Below, piece by piece: positions 52,232 to 59,841 of a DNA stretch of 64,000 nt. Positions within the stretch are counted from its first letter, which is position 1. Every line of letters starts with the position of its first letter. Source of the stretch: Hyphomicrobiales bacterium (lineage in GTDB: Bacteria; Pseudomonadota; Alphaproteobacteria; Rhizobiales; Rhizobiaceae). The stretch covers positions 107,844 through 171,843 of the forward strand of contig UBXV01000005.1 of assembly GCA_900469625.1 (NCBI GenBank), in the 5' to 3' direction. A program made the translations under genes and the position numbers. A model generated the notes under the pieces. It ran no database searches, was not told the DNA's origin, and saw only the letters and a program-made list of their open reading frames with translations.

Positions 52232-54391
52232 TTAGCGGCAACGGCTGCCGGCGTTGTCCTGATCCAGCCTGGTGCCGTTCACCGTCAGCTCCGAGCCCGG
52301 CGACTGGGTGATGGTTCCGGCCGACCAGCCGGTGTCGAGCACGCAATCCTTCGGCGTGTTGGTCACCGTGACATTGCCCTTGATGTCCTCGGCCGGGCCC
52401 GAGAAGTGCAGGCCTGCGATGCCGGCATTGTCGACCGACATGTTGTTGAACACGATGTTGCTCACCGGGCCGCCCAGGAACCCCCAGCTGTCGCCGTAGA
52501 TATGGGCCCCGTAGGTGCCGGCATTGGTGATCCTGACGTCCTGGAACGAGATGTTGGAGACCGGGTTGAAGAAGATGCCGGCCTTGAGCGCGCGGTCGAC
52601 CTGAAGTCCCGCCACGTTCACATTCGTCGTCTCCACGTTGAGATTGGGGCTGGCAACGAGCATCAGCCCGTTGATGCCGCCAACGAGCCGCATGTCGTTG
52701 ATGAAGACGTTGGACGTGCCCTGCAATGCCACGAGATCCATGTCGCGGTCCTGCTTGGAGTTGTCGACGGTCACGCGGTCGAGCTTGACGCCCTTGCCCG
52801 CGACCAGCAGCACGCCTTCACGGCGCGAGTTGCTGATCGTCACGTTGTCGAGCGTGACATTCTGCGTGGCGCTGACCAACTCGTGTTCGGTCCTGCTGAT
52901 CTTCTTGAACTCACCGCCGGCGAACACGCCATAGGTGACCTTGTCGATCGTGGTGTCGCGTACCGTCACGTTGTTGCTGCCGACGGAGCTGACCGCCGCA
53001 TAGGGAGCCTTGTTCGGGCTGTAGATCGAGAACTCGCAGCTCGTATTGTTCTCGCAGATGTAGAGGTCGTGGATGCGGCTGTTTTGCACCACCGCGCCGT
53101 TGACCCGCGTGAAGCGAATGCCGTCATGGTTCGTGGCGGAGATGTCGACATTGTCGATGGTGACGTTGGCCGCGTCGGTTGCAGCGATGCCGGCAAGGCC
53201 GCCGCGGATCGACAGTGATGCGATGCGGCTGCCGGACGCCATGGTGACGACGTCCTGCGCCGGGTTGTAGCCGGTCAGCGTCGTGGCAGCGCCCCGGTTG
53301 ACGAAGGATGTGGTGGCGCCGCTTCTGGCGCCGCGCACGGCAATGGAGCCGCCGCCGCCGACGAGCGCCTGGCCGGAGCCGAGCGTCAGCGACTGGTTGA
53401 GGCCGAGATTGCCGTCGGCAAGGATGAGAGCATCCGCGCCGGCCGAGGCGATCAGTGCGTTGATAGCAGTCGCATCGCCATTGGCCGAGGAGATGTTGAC
53501 GACCTTGCCGGTGTTGCGTCCGTTGACGACGAACTGCGCCGCTTCGATGTCACCGGTCGCGCCAGCATGGGTGCGGATCTTGGCTGAACGCTCGACGCGC
53601 TGGAGCATCGGATCGAAGGCATCGCCTGATTTGGCGGTCGCGCCGAACGGTATGCGCAGACGCGCCATCACGGCGCCCTTGAGCTTGTCCTCGTTGTCAT
53701 AGGTGCCGGTCACGCCGAGCGAGACGGTCGAGCCCTCGGAAAGGCCGGGCAGGTCGGAAAAGGTCAGTTCGGCGCGCAGCTTGGCGCCGAACATGTCGCC
53801 GAGGTTCTTGCCGCCATACCAGTAGCTGCCGCCGAAAACCTTCAGCTGGACGTCGGATCCTTCGTCGAAAACGGGCAGACGGCCGCCGATTTCGGCGTCG
53901 AGACCGCGCCGGCCGCGCTCCTTGCCTTCCTGCATGACCAGCACATGGTCACGAACATAGGCGGCGTTGAAGGCGCTGAGCGTCTTGGCCCCCGACAGCG
54001 GCAGATAGAGGTTGCTGCGCATCTCGAGATCGCCGCTGAGCGCTTCGAGGCCGAAGGACACCTGGTTGAAGGAGTTGCCGTATTCGCTCTTCAGATAGTC
54101 GTAGTAGCCGTAGGCGCCGATGACCCACTGATCATTGGCGCGGAAGCGGTAACCGGCGCCGATCGAGCCCTGGCGGACCTTGTCGCTTTCGATCGTTCCG
54201 CGTGTATCGATGAAAATGGCATTGCCGGAGTCGAGCAGGAAGGGCAGGAAGAAGCCGCCGCTGGCAGCCGAGCCGCCGCTGAAGAAACCGCCCTCGATTT
54301 CGGCCTGCGGCCGGAAGTCCACGGCAAGGGCAGGGGACGAAAGTATCGTGCCGCTTGCAAGAGCAAGCGCTAAAATAGTGTTGTTTTTCAT
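52232..54391 (-). CDS. inverse-autotransporter beta-barrel with right-handed parallel beta-helix passenger
   Basis: 719 aa. Sec signal MKNNTILALALASGTILSSPALA (about 1-23). Residues about 25-255 form an intimin/invasin-type inverse autotransporter barrel (IDTRGTIESDKVRQGSIGAG, WVIGAYGYYDYLKSEYGNSF, LEMRSNLYLPLSG, GLDAEIGGRLPVFDEGSD, LGVTGTYDNEDK). From about 285 a beta-helix with repeated strands and turns (NVTIDNVDISATNHDGI, NVTVRDTTIDKVTYGVFAG, NVTLDNVTISNSRREGVLL, SNISFQDVRITNAGTYGAHI) replaces the usual Ig-like repeats. Predicted outer-membrane surface protein; ligand unknown. Structured 5' leader at 54401-54440. Confidence 0.82.
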   Translation of the reverse strand: MKNNTILALALASGTILSSPALAVDFRPQAEIEGGFFSGGSAASGGFFLPFLLDSGNAIFIDTRGTIESDKVRQGSIGAGYRFRANDQWVIGAYGYYDYLKSEYGNSFNQVSFGLEALSGDLEMRSNLYLPLSGAKTLSAFNAAYVRDHVLVMQEGKERGRRGLDAEIGGRLPVFDEGSDVQLKVFGGSYWYGGKNLGDMFGAKLRAELTFSDLPGLSEGSTVSLGVTGTYDNEDKLKGAVMARLRIPFGATAKSGDAFDPMLQRVERSAKIRTHAGATGDIEAAQFVVNGRNTGKVVNISSANGDATAINALIASAGADALILADGNLGLNQSLTLGSGQALVGGGGSIAVRGARSGATTSFVNRGAATTLTGYNPAQDVVTMASGSRIASLSIRGGLAGIAATDAANVTIDNVDISATNHDGIRFTRVNGAVVQNSRIHDLYICENNTSCEFSIYSPNKAPYAAVSSVGSNNVTVRDTTIDKVTYGVFAGGEFKKISRTEHELVSATQNVTLDNVTISNSRREGVLLVAGKGVKLDRVTVDNSKQDRDMDLVALQGTSNVFINDMRLVGGINGLMLVASPNLNVETTNVNVAGLQVDRALKAGIFFNPVSNISFQDVRITNAGTYGAHIYGDSWGFLGGPVSNIVFNNMSVDNAGIAGLHFSGPAEDIKGNVTVTNTPKDCVLDTGWSAGTITQSPGSELTVNGTRLDQDNAGSRCR

Positions 54392-54400
54392 ATTATTAAC

Positions 54401-54440
54401 TCCGCATACACCGGGCGCTTTCGCGCCTTGGCGGTGCGGA
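54401..54440 (-). promoter_or_regulatory. structured 5' leader over the inverse-autotransporter RBS
   Basis: Minus-strand RNA: UCCGCA (54440-54435) pairs with UGCGGA (54406-54401), CCG with CGG inside it, and GGCGC-GAAA-GCGCC caps the stem with a GNRA loop. The GGAG Shine-Dalgarno (54403-54400) lies in the 3' strand of the outer helix, 6-9 nt before the AUG. Confidence 0.5.
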
Positions 54441-54573
54441 TAAATTATACGACTGTATTACTCAAGTTTAATGATCGGTTATCCCGGATCTTTCCAGCGG
54501 CGTGATGACGCAGCGCATCGGTCGCCCGCGCCATCACAATCCTGGCGCTAGCAGGCAGCGTGCCGTCGAATTG

Positions 54574-54600
54574 TTCCGCCGGCCGATCGGGCCGGCGGAA
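54574..54600 (-). terminator. hairpin after the VOC dioxygenase gene
   Basis: 11-bp perfect stem TTCCGCCGGCC / GGCCGGCGGAA, 5-nt loop, 66 bp past the VOC stop, followed on the minus strand by CAATTCG. The rest of 54481-54666 holds no recognisable gene. Confidence 0.45.
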
Positions 54601-54666
54601 CTGGCCATTGGTGTTCCGCTCGGGCCGTGGAAGACCGGAAGGGAGGAAGACGCCGTCCAGGCGATG

Positions 54667-55554
54667 TCAGGCGGCGAGCTTGAGGCCGATGCCCCAGGGG
54701 TCGACGAGACTGTAGGTGTCGCCGTTGCGGTCGACGGCGATGCCCAGCGTGTCGAGCTTGGCCACCGCCGTGGCGCGTTCCGTCGCGTCCTTGAACTGGA
54801 TCGTGTAGTCCGAAAGACCCGTCATCTGCGTCTCGCGCTTCGGCGCGCCGCGCGAGTTCCAGATATTGGCGGCCACGTGATGGTGGTACTTGCCCGAGCC
54901 GAAGAAACTCGCGCCAGGATAGCGCGCCATCAGCCCGAGGCCGAGCACGTCGCGAAAGAAGGCATCCGCCTCGGGAATATCGGAAACCTGCAGATGAATG
55001 TGGCCGATGCCGGTGCCTTCGGCCATGCCGTGCCATTCGTGCTTCGGTACCTCGTCGTAGAGCGCCTGCAGGTTCAGCGGCAGCGTATCCATGCCGACGG
55101 TGCCGTCAGGCTTGAAATTCCATTCCGAGCGCGGACGATCACGATAGACCTCGATGCCGTTTCCTTCCGGATCGGCGAGGTAGATCGCCTCGCTGACGAG
55201 GTGATCGGAAGCGCCTTGCAGGCCGACATTGTTGTGAGCGGCATGGGCGAGCCAGCGGCCGAGTTCCTCGCGGTTGGGCACGAGGAAGGCCGTGTGGAAA
55301 AGACCGGGCGCATTGCGCGGCGCCTTCGTGGCGTTGCCTGACGTGGTCAGCGTCAAGAGCGGCCGGCTTCCGACGCCCAGCGTCTCGCCGCTGGCGCTCG
55401 TTTCGAGCGGCTTCAGCCCCATGATGCGTTGATACCACGTGGACACCATCGGCAGGTCCGCGACCACAAGGTGCGAATGGTCCACATGCGCCGGCATCGC
55501 CAAGGCATGGTCGGCGGCAATCTCGGTAGGCTGCATGGTCTGGCTGGTTGTCAT
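54667..55554 (-). CDS. VOC-family ring-cleavage-type dioxygenase (CatE-like)
   Basis: 295 aa from ATG 55554 (MTTSQTMQPTEIAADHALAM). Two vicinal-oxygen-chelate repeats: HVDHSHLVVADLPMVSTWYQ with LFHTAFLVPNREELG, and GTGIGHIHLQVSDIPEADAF with DYTIQF; metal ligands would be His in each and a Glu. The set resembles CatE-type catechol-2,3-dioxygenases and glyoxalase-like proteins. Reaction not certain. Standalone gene. Confidence 0.85.
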   Translation of the reverse strand: MTTSQTMQPTEIAADHALAMPAHVDHSHLVVADLPMVSTWYQRIMGLKPLETSASGETLGVGSRPLLTLTTSGNATKAPRNAPGLFHTAFLVPNREELGRWLAHAAHNNVGLQGASDHLVSEAIYLADPEGNGIEVYRDRPRSEWNFKPDGTVGMDTLPLNLQALYDEVPKHEWHGMAEGTGIGHIHLQVSDIPEADAFFRDVLGLGLMARYPGASFFGSGKYHHHVAANIWNSRGAPKRETQMTGLSDYTIQFKDATERATAVAKLDTLGIAVDRNGDTYSLVDPWGIGLKLAA

Positions 55555-55859
55555 GTGTTGCTTCCTTGGGGCTGAAACCGGGAGCCCTGCCGCGTGCTCA
55601 GCTTCGCTGAAACTGTGAGGTGAATATGGGCCGAACCTGGCGTTCACGAAAGACTGTCAGTCGTTTGATGTTGTGTTCGATGAGCGTTGACAGTGGCCCC
55701 TGTCGCCCTAGCTCTTTTGTATAGGGCAATGCGGTCGCGGCGCTTTCGATTTGATTTCAATCAATGCCGGAAGAGCCATCTGGGCTCAGTCTTGGAAGTG
55801 AGGGATTTGCCCCCGCATCTGGCGCGGCGATCCGGGTAGGCAACGCAAAGGAGCGCAGT
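55555..55859. other. divergent intergenic region, 305 bp
   Basis: Contains the upstream region of the VOC gene and, at 55751-55764, a perfect FNR/FixK box serving the usp gene. TTGACA at 55687-55692 could be a -35. No ORF of interest. Confidence 0.5.
55751..55764 (+). promoter_or_regulatory. FNR/FixK-type anaerobox
   Basis: TTGATTTCAATCAA matches the consensus TTGAT-N4-ATCAA exactly and is centred about 102 nt upstream of the usp ATG, compatible with -41.5 activation of a transcript having a ~60-nt leader. Confidence 0.8.
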
Positions 55860-56282
55860 ATGTACAAGAAGATCATCGTCCCGATTGCCATGGATCAGCT
55901 GGAGCATGGCGAAAGCGTGCTCGGCATAGCCGAGAAGCTGATCGATGAAGGGGGCGAGATTATCCTGCTCAATGTCGTCGAGGATCTGAACGCCTATGCC
56001 CAGGGCTACATGATCGTCGATTTTCCGCTGGAGATGGTCGAGGAATCGCGCAAGCACGCCTTGAAGACGCTGGAAGCGATGAAGGCCAAGCACGGGATCA
56101 ACGGTCGTATCGAGATCCGCACTGGAGGCGCCGCCGGCACGATCAATGCGCTTGCCAAGGATGAAAATGCCGATCTCGTCATCATCGCCTCGCACCGTCC
56201 CGGTCTGATCGACTATTTCATCGGCTCGACCGCCAGCCGGGTCGTCAGCCATTGCCCCTGCGCCGTTCTCGTCGATCGTTGA
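55860..56282 (+). CDS. universal stress protein (UspA family)
   Basis: 140 aa starting MYKKIIVPIAMDQLEHGESV after AAAGGAGCGCAG. UspA fold with VVIIASHRPGLIDYFIGSTASRVVSHCPCAVLVDR: the ATP-binding G-x-x-GS(T)-x-x-x pattern is present (GLIDYFIGSTAS). Preceded by a perfect FNR/FixK box, so probably induced under low oxygen, and followed 64 bp later by a DksA-like gene. Confidence 0.92.
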   Translation: MYKKIIVPIAMDQLEHGESVLGIAEKLIDEGGEIILLNVVEDLNAYAQGYMIVDFPLEMVEESRKHALKTLEAMKAKHGINGRIEIRTGGAAGTINALAKDENADLVIIASHRPGLIDYFIGSTASRVVSHCPCAVLVDR

Positions 56283-56346
56283 GCCGCCAGCAAACACGAA
56301 CAGGAGCGTGGCGCGTCCGAACGCCACGGCTTCGAGGAGCTTTCCC

Positions 56347-56691
56347 ATGGACAAGCCTGCGCTTGACGCCTTTCGTGAACGGCTCAGCAGCCGTAAACGC
56401 GAACTCTACGGTCGGTTGGTGAAGATCGAGCACGATCTCGATGAGCCGATGAATGCGGACGTGCCCGACCGGGTGACCGAACGGGAAAACGATGAGGTGC
56501 TGGAAGGGCTCGGCCTTGCCGGTCAGGAAGAAATCCGCGGGATCGACGCAGCACTCGATCGCATAGCGGCCGGAACCTTCGGAACCTGCGTGCGCTGCGG
56601 CCTGCCGATTTCCGCCGAGCGGCTCGATGCCGTGCCTCACACTCCGCTTTGCCAGGAATGTGCCGCCGAGGTCGCGGCCGGCGCCAAGTGA
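56347..56691 (+). CDS. TraR/DksA-family zinc-finger protein
   Basis: 114 aa from ATG 56347 (SD GAGGAGC). Coiled-coil N-terminus (ALDAFRERLSSRKRELYGRL, ERENDEVLEGLGLAGQEEI), then a four-Cys zinc finger Cys81, 84, 102 and 105 (GTCVRCGLPIS, TPLCQECAAEV). Binds RNA polymerase secondary channel in DksA; shorter members such as this act in stress responses. Probable operon with usp. Confidence 0.88.
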   Translation: MDKPALDAFRERLSSRKRELYGRLVKIEHDLDEPMNADVPDRVTERENDEVLEGLGLAGQEEIRGIDAALDRIAAGTFGTCVRCGLPISAERLDAVPHTPLCQECAAEVAAGAK

Positions 56692-56737
56692 CGATCGCTT
56701 GGGCCCGATCAGGGGCCGGGCGTTTGCGCCGCCTGCC

Positions 56738-57208
56738 TCAGGCCGCGCGGACACCCGCCAGATCGAGCTTCAATCGTGGCAGAAAACGTCCCGGGATGAC
56801 CGTGGAAGCGATGACGCCGTCGTCGATCGCGCCGAGGCGGCGGTAGAAATCCGCAGCTCCCGGATCGGCATCGATGGTCATGATCGTCGCGCCCTTGCGC
56901 CGGGCTGCCTCCACACTCCAATCGAACAGTTTTCGACCGATGCCGCTACCGAGAGCCTCAGGCTCGACGAACAGCTTGTCGAGTTCGGCAATCTCGCCGT
57001 GGCATACGACCTGCGCGATGCCGACGATCCTGTCATGCCGTATTGCGATCTGCAGCTCCGACTGCTGAAAGTCGTCCGCCGTCACCGTCAATGCAGGGCG
57101 GCAGGCGGCCATGAAGGTTGCGTCATAGCCCCAGATGGCCTTGGACCTCATGCACAGCTCCGTCAACAGTTCGGCCTGGTCTGGATGCGGCATGCATAGC
57201 GTCGTCAT
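56738..57208 (-). CDS. GNAT-family N-acetyltransferase
   Basis: 156 aa. GNAT acetyl-CoA motif A: ELDKLFVEPEALGSGIGRKL (V.P...G.GIGRKL), motif B: ATIMTIDADPGAADFYRRLG. Starts MTTLCMPHPDQAELLTELCM. Substrate unknown. Converges on the DksA-like gene. Confidence 0.86.
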   Translation of the reverse strand: MTTLCMPHPDQAELLTELCMRSKAIWGYDATFMAACRPALTVTADDFQQSELQIAIRHDRIVGIAQVVCHGEIAELDKLFVEPEALGSGIGRKLFDWSVEAARRKGATIMTIDADPGAADFYRRLGAIDDGVIASTVIPGRFLPRLKLDLAGVRAA

Positions 57209-57444
57209 CGGGCACTCCGGGGCGTTTGTTGTCCAAATCTTCGCGAAATGTGGTTACAGTTCGGGCATAAGACAAGGGCGAGCCCGGTTCGCAAACATGT
57301 CATGACTTTGTTGTAATGCGTTGCAAAAGTTGATGCTTTCACCTTCGCCTTGCTCTTTGCCAAGGCGTCTGGCTGTGGCAGGATAAGGCAAGCAAGAAAG
57401 TCGACCGCCGCTTTAACGCGCAGGAAGGTCGGAAGTGGGGGCAC

Positions 57445-58107
57445 GTGGAATTCGCCGGCGTCAAGTGGAACTACGATCGATCTGAGCTGATCGCCGACGG
57501 GATCGTGCATGGCGTTGGCCTTGCCGCGGCACTCGTCGGCGTTACCGCGCTGATTTTCTACGCGGTGCTCTGGAGTTCGGCCGGCCAGCTTGCCGCGGCC
57601 GCGATTTATGGCGCGGGACTGTTGGCGACCCTGTCGATTTCGTTTCTCTACAATCTCTATCCGGTGTCGCGGACCAAGTGGTTCCTGCGCCGCTTCGACC
57701 ACTCGTCGATCTTCGTGCTAATCGCCGCCACCTATACGCCCTTCCTGCAGCGCGGCTGGGAGGATCCGTTCCTGTTTGCGATGCTGATCGGCATCTGGGC
57801 GATCGCAATCCTGGGCGTGGTGATCAAATGCCTCTTCCCCGGTCGTTTCGACCGCTTGGCGATCCTGCTTTATCTCGCGATGGGATGGAGCGGCGTGCTT
57901 GCCGTCGGGCCGCTGCTGTCGGCGCTATCGCCAACGACGCTGGTGCTGATCCTCATCGGCGGCATCATCTATTCCGCCGGCGTGATCTTCCATGTCTGGG
58001 AGAAGCTACGCTTCCAGAACGCCATCTGGCACGGCTTCGTCGTCACCGGTGCCGCCGTGCATTATTCGGCGGTCATCAACTGTCTGGCCGGCACGACGAT
58101 ATCGTGA
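57445..58107 (+). CDS. hemolysin III / TrhA (YqfA) family membrane protein
   Basis: 220 aa, GTG start after GTGGGGGCAC. Seven membrane helices; HG near the N-terminus (DGIVHGVGLAAALVGVTALI), RRFDHSSIFVLIAATYTPF and the C-terminal WHGFVVTGAAVHYSAVI carry the conserved His/Asp/Ser of the PAQR/HlyIII superfamily. Not a proven haemolysin; roles in membrane homeostasis are reported for the family. Confidence 0.92.
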   Translation: MEFAGVKWNYDRSELIADGIVHGVGLAAALVGVTALIFYAVLWSSAGQLAAAAIYGAGLLATLSISFLYNLYPVSRTKWFLRRFDHSSIFVLIAATYTPFLQRGWEDPFLFAMLIGIWAIAILGVVIKCLFPGRFDRLAILLYLAMGWSGVLAVGPLLSALSPTTLVLILIGGIIYSAGVIFHVWEKLRFQNAIWHGFVVTGAAVHYSAVINCLAGTTIS

Positions 58108-58163
58108 TCCCGTTCACACAGGGCGTTTCGAGCAACAGTTCAAGTTGAGTGAATGACCGCCGG

Positions 58164-58688
58164 TCAGTTCGGTGCGGCCACCGGTGCAGCTGCCACGGGC
58201 GTCTGCTGACATCCTTCCGCGGGCCTCAGCGCTTCTGCCATGCGCGAAATCACGCCATCGAAGCTGGTCAGCCGTGATTTGCGATACTGGAGACGGAAAT
58301 ACGCGGCGCTGCCGTCGCAGAGCGCAATCGCGCGCGTGTAAAACACCTCTTCGCCGCGCACGCCCGAAAAACTCGCCCAGGCTGCGGTGACGCGCGAGTA
58401 GGAAATCCGCCACTGGTCTTCCCGCTCGCTCGCCATGCGATCATTGACGTCGATTTCAAAATCGCCGGCCACCAGTTCGCTGCCGAAAACCGCGAGTGTG
58501 GCGCCGTTGTCGTCGGCATGGAAGCTGACGCCGTCGCCATTGTCGGCTTCGCCCTGTTGTTTGAAGCCGGGCGGGATGTCGAGGATATAGCCGAAGCGCG
58601 GGTTTGCGTAGGCGTGCCAGTCATTGTCCGCTGCGGCCGGCAAGGCGGCCGGGAACAGAAATACGAATGCAGCCAAAATGCGACGCAT
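58164..58688 (-). CDS. exported protein of unknown function
   Basis: 174 aa. Signal peptide MRRILAAFVFLFPAALPAAA, then DNDWHAYANPRFGYILDIPP, a 'Y.N.RFGY.I..P.GF' opening shared by many alphaproteobacterial periplasmic proteins, and VRGEEVFYTRAIALCDGSAA. Two Cys. Pro/Ala-rich tail (QQTPVAAAPVAAPN). No enzymatic motif seen. Confidence 0.72.
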   Translation of the reverse strand: MRRILAAFVFLFPAALPAAADNDWHAYANPRFGYILDIPPGFKQQGEADNGDGVSFHADDNGATLAVFGSELVAGDFEIDVNDRMASEREDQWRISYSRVTAAWASFSGVRGEEVFYTRAIALCDGSAAYFRLQYRKSRLTSFDGVISRMAEALRPAEGCQQTPVAAAPVAAPN

Positions 58689-58802
58689 GCGGATCTCCTC
58701 CCGACTTGCCTCGTCCGTTGCGGTATTAATAGCACATCCGCGACCGGGCTACTGTTTCTATCGGAACAGCGCCGGGGCCGCGACTGCGCCTGTCTGTTTG
58801 CG

Positions 58803-59210
58803 TTAATCCTCGATGAACGTCATTGCGTGGCCGTTGAGGCAATAGCGCAGCCCCGTGGGCGGCGGACCGTCGGGGAAGACATGGCCGAGATGGGCATCGC
58901 AGTCGGCGCAGCGGATTTCTGTGCGCACCATGAAATGCGATCGGTCCTCGATCTCGCGGATCGCCTGGTCGTCGATCGCTGCGAAATAGCTCGGCCAGCC
59001 GCAGCCGGAATCGAATTTGCTGTCGGAGCGAAACAGCGCCCTGCCGCAACAGACGCATTCGTAGGTGCCGACCTTCTTGTTGTCGAGGTACGGGCCGGTG
59101 AAAGCGCGCTCGGTGCCGTGCTCGCGGGTGATGCGGTATTGCTCGGGCGACAGTTGCGCGCGCCACTCCGCATCCGTCTTGATCACCTTCGGCGTCCGTG
59201 TGTCTCTCAT
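58803..59210 (-). CDS. msrB: peptide methionine (R)-S-oxide reductase MsrB
   Basis: 135 aa from ATG 59210 ([20 protein letters not shown]). Zinc cysteines 52/55 (ECVCCG) and 101/104 ([13 protein letters not shown]), with [13 protein letters not shown]. Catalytic Cys124 lies in [10 protein letters not shown], a variant of the common RYCINSASL. Repairs methionine-R-sulfoxide in proteins. No signal peptide: cytosolic. The 57 extra upstream codons of the longest ORF are not MsrB-like. Confidence 0.93.
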   Translation of the reverse strand: MRDTRTPKVIKTDAEWRAQLSPEQYRITREHGTERAFTGPYLDNKKVGTYECVCCGRALFRSDSKFDSGCGWPSYFAAIDDQAIREIEDRSHFMVRTEIRCADCDAHLGHVFPDGPPPTGLRYCLNGHAMTFIED

Positions 59211-59841
59211 CGAAGATCTCCCTGTGATTTCCTGCGTGTATATAGGAGCGTCGACGTCGTCCCGCAAATCACGCTCGCGTGCCATCCTGTGTCGGAACGC
59301 GCCCGCGCTGTGGTGCCCGTTTGCGCGGGCGCCTGCAGGCTGCATCTTCAATCGCCGTCGCTGGTCGGCAAGGGTTGCCAACCGGGCACCGGACCACAGT
59401 CGACCTGATGTCGCGTCATGCTTTCACGAGCAGGGCTTGAGCTTGCGACCGCACGCGCTTGCGTGCCGCAATCGGATCGTTGCGTTGCGTCAGCAAGAAG
59501 TCATTCGACGGTCAATATTGCCAGACAAAAAGTATATGCTGCGCCATCATCGCCACTTTAAATTTCCGTTGGTAGTCTAAAGCGGCTGGCGGCGATCGCG
59601 CATGAGTATCCATTGCCGACGAACGGATAGTCCATCCCGAGAAAGTTGCATGAACTGGCCGCCGAAACGGAAGATATCCACGCTTATCACAGAAAAAACC
59701 GTCGATTTTCCGGTTGTTTGTCGGGATTCGGAACAGATGACGCCGATTTTACCGATTTGGGGTTGAGGCGCATCGGCCCATCTTTTATGTCGGAGGTTCG
59801 TTTGATCCGACAATCAAATTGCAAAGGAGCGCGCCCGGAAG
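59211..59841. other. long region upstream of the mrp operon, 631 bp
   Basis: No convincing gene. ORFs here are low-quality. It becomes AT-richer from about 59520 on, and TTTGAT-N6-ATCAAA (59801-59818) lies 24 bp before the mrpA start. Probably the promoter and a long leader of the antiporter operon. Confidence 0.5.

Noticed and set aside
57332-57385. 17-codon ORF (MLSPSPCSLPRRLAVAG) upstream of the hemolysin III gene considered as a second leader peptide
   Set aside because: No promoter placing it at a transcript start, no terminator with U-tract after it, and no alternative hairpins.
59577-59813. 78-codon minus-strand frame upstream of mrpA
   Set aside because: No SD, no family likeness, and it would overlap the mrp promoter region.
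59801-59818. TTTGAT-N6-ATCAAA upstream of mrpA considered as an FNR/FixK box
   Set aside because: The spacer is 6 rather than 4 nt and the site is only 24 bp from the start codon; kept only as a possible dyad.
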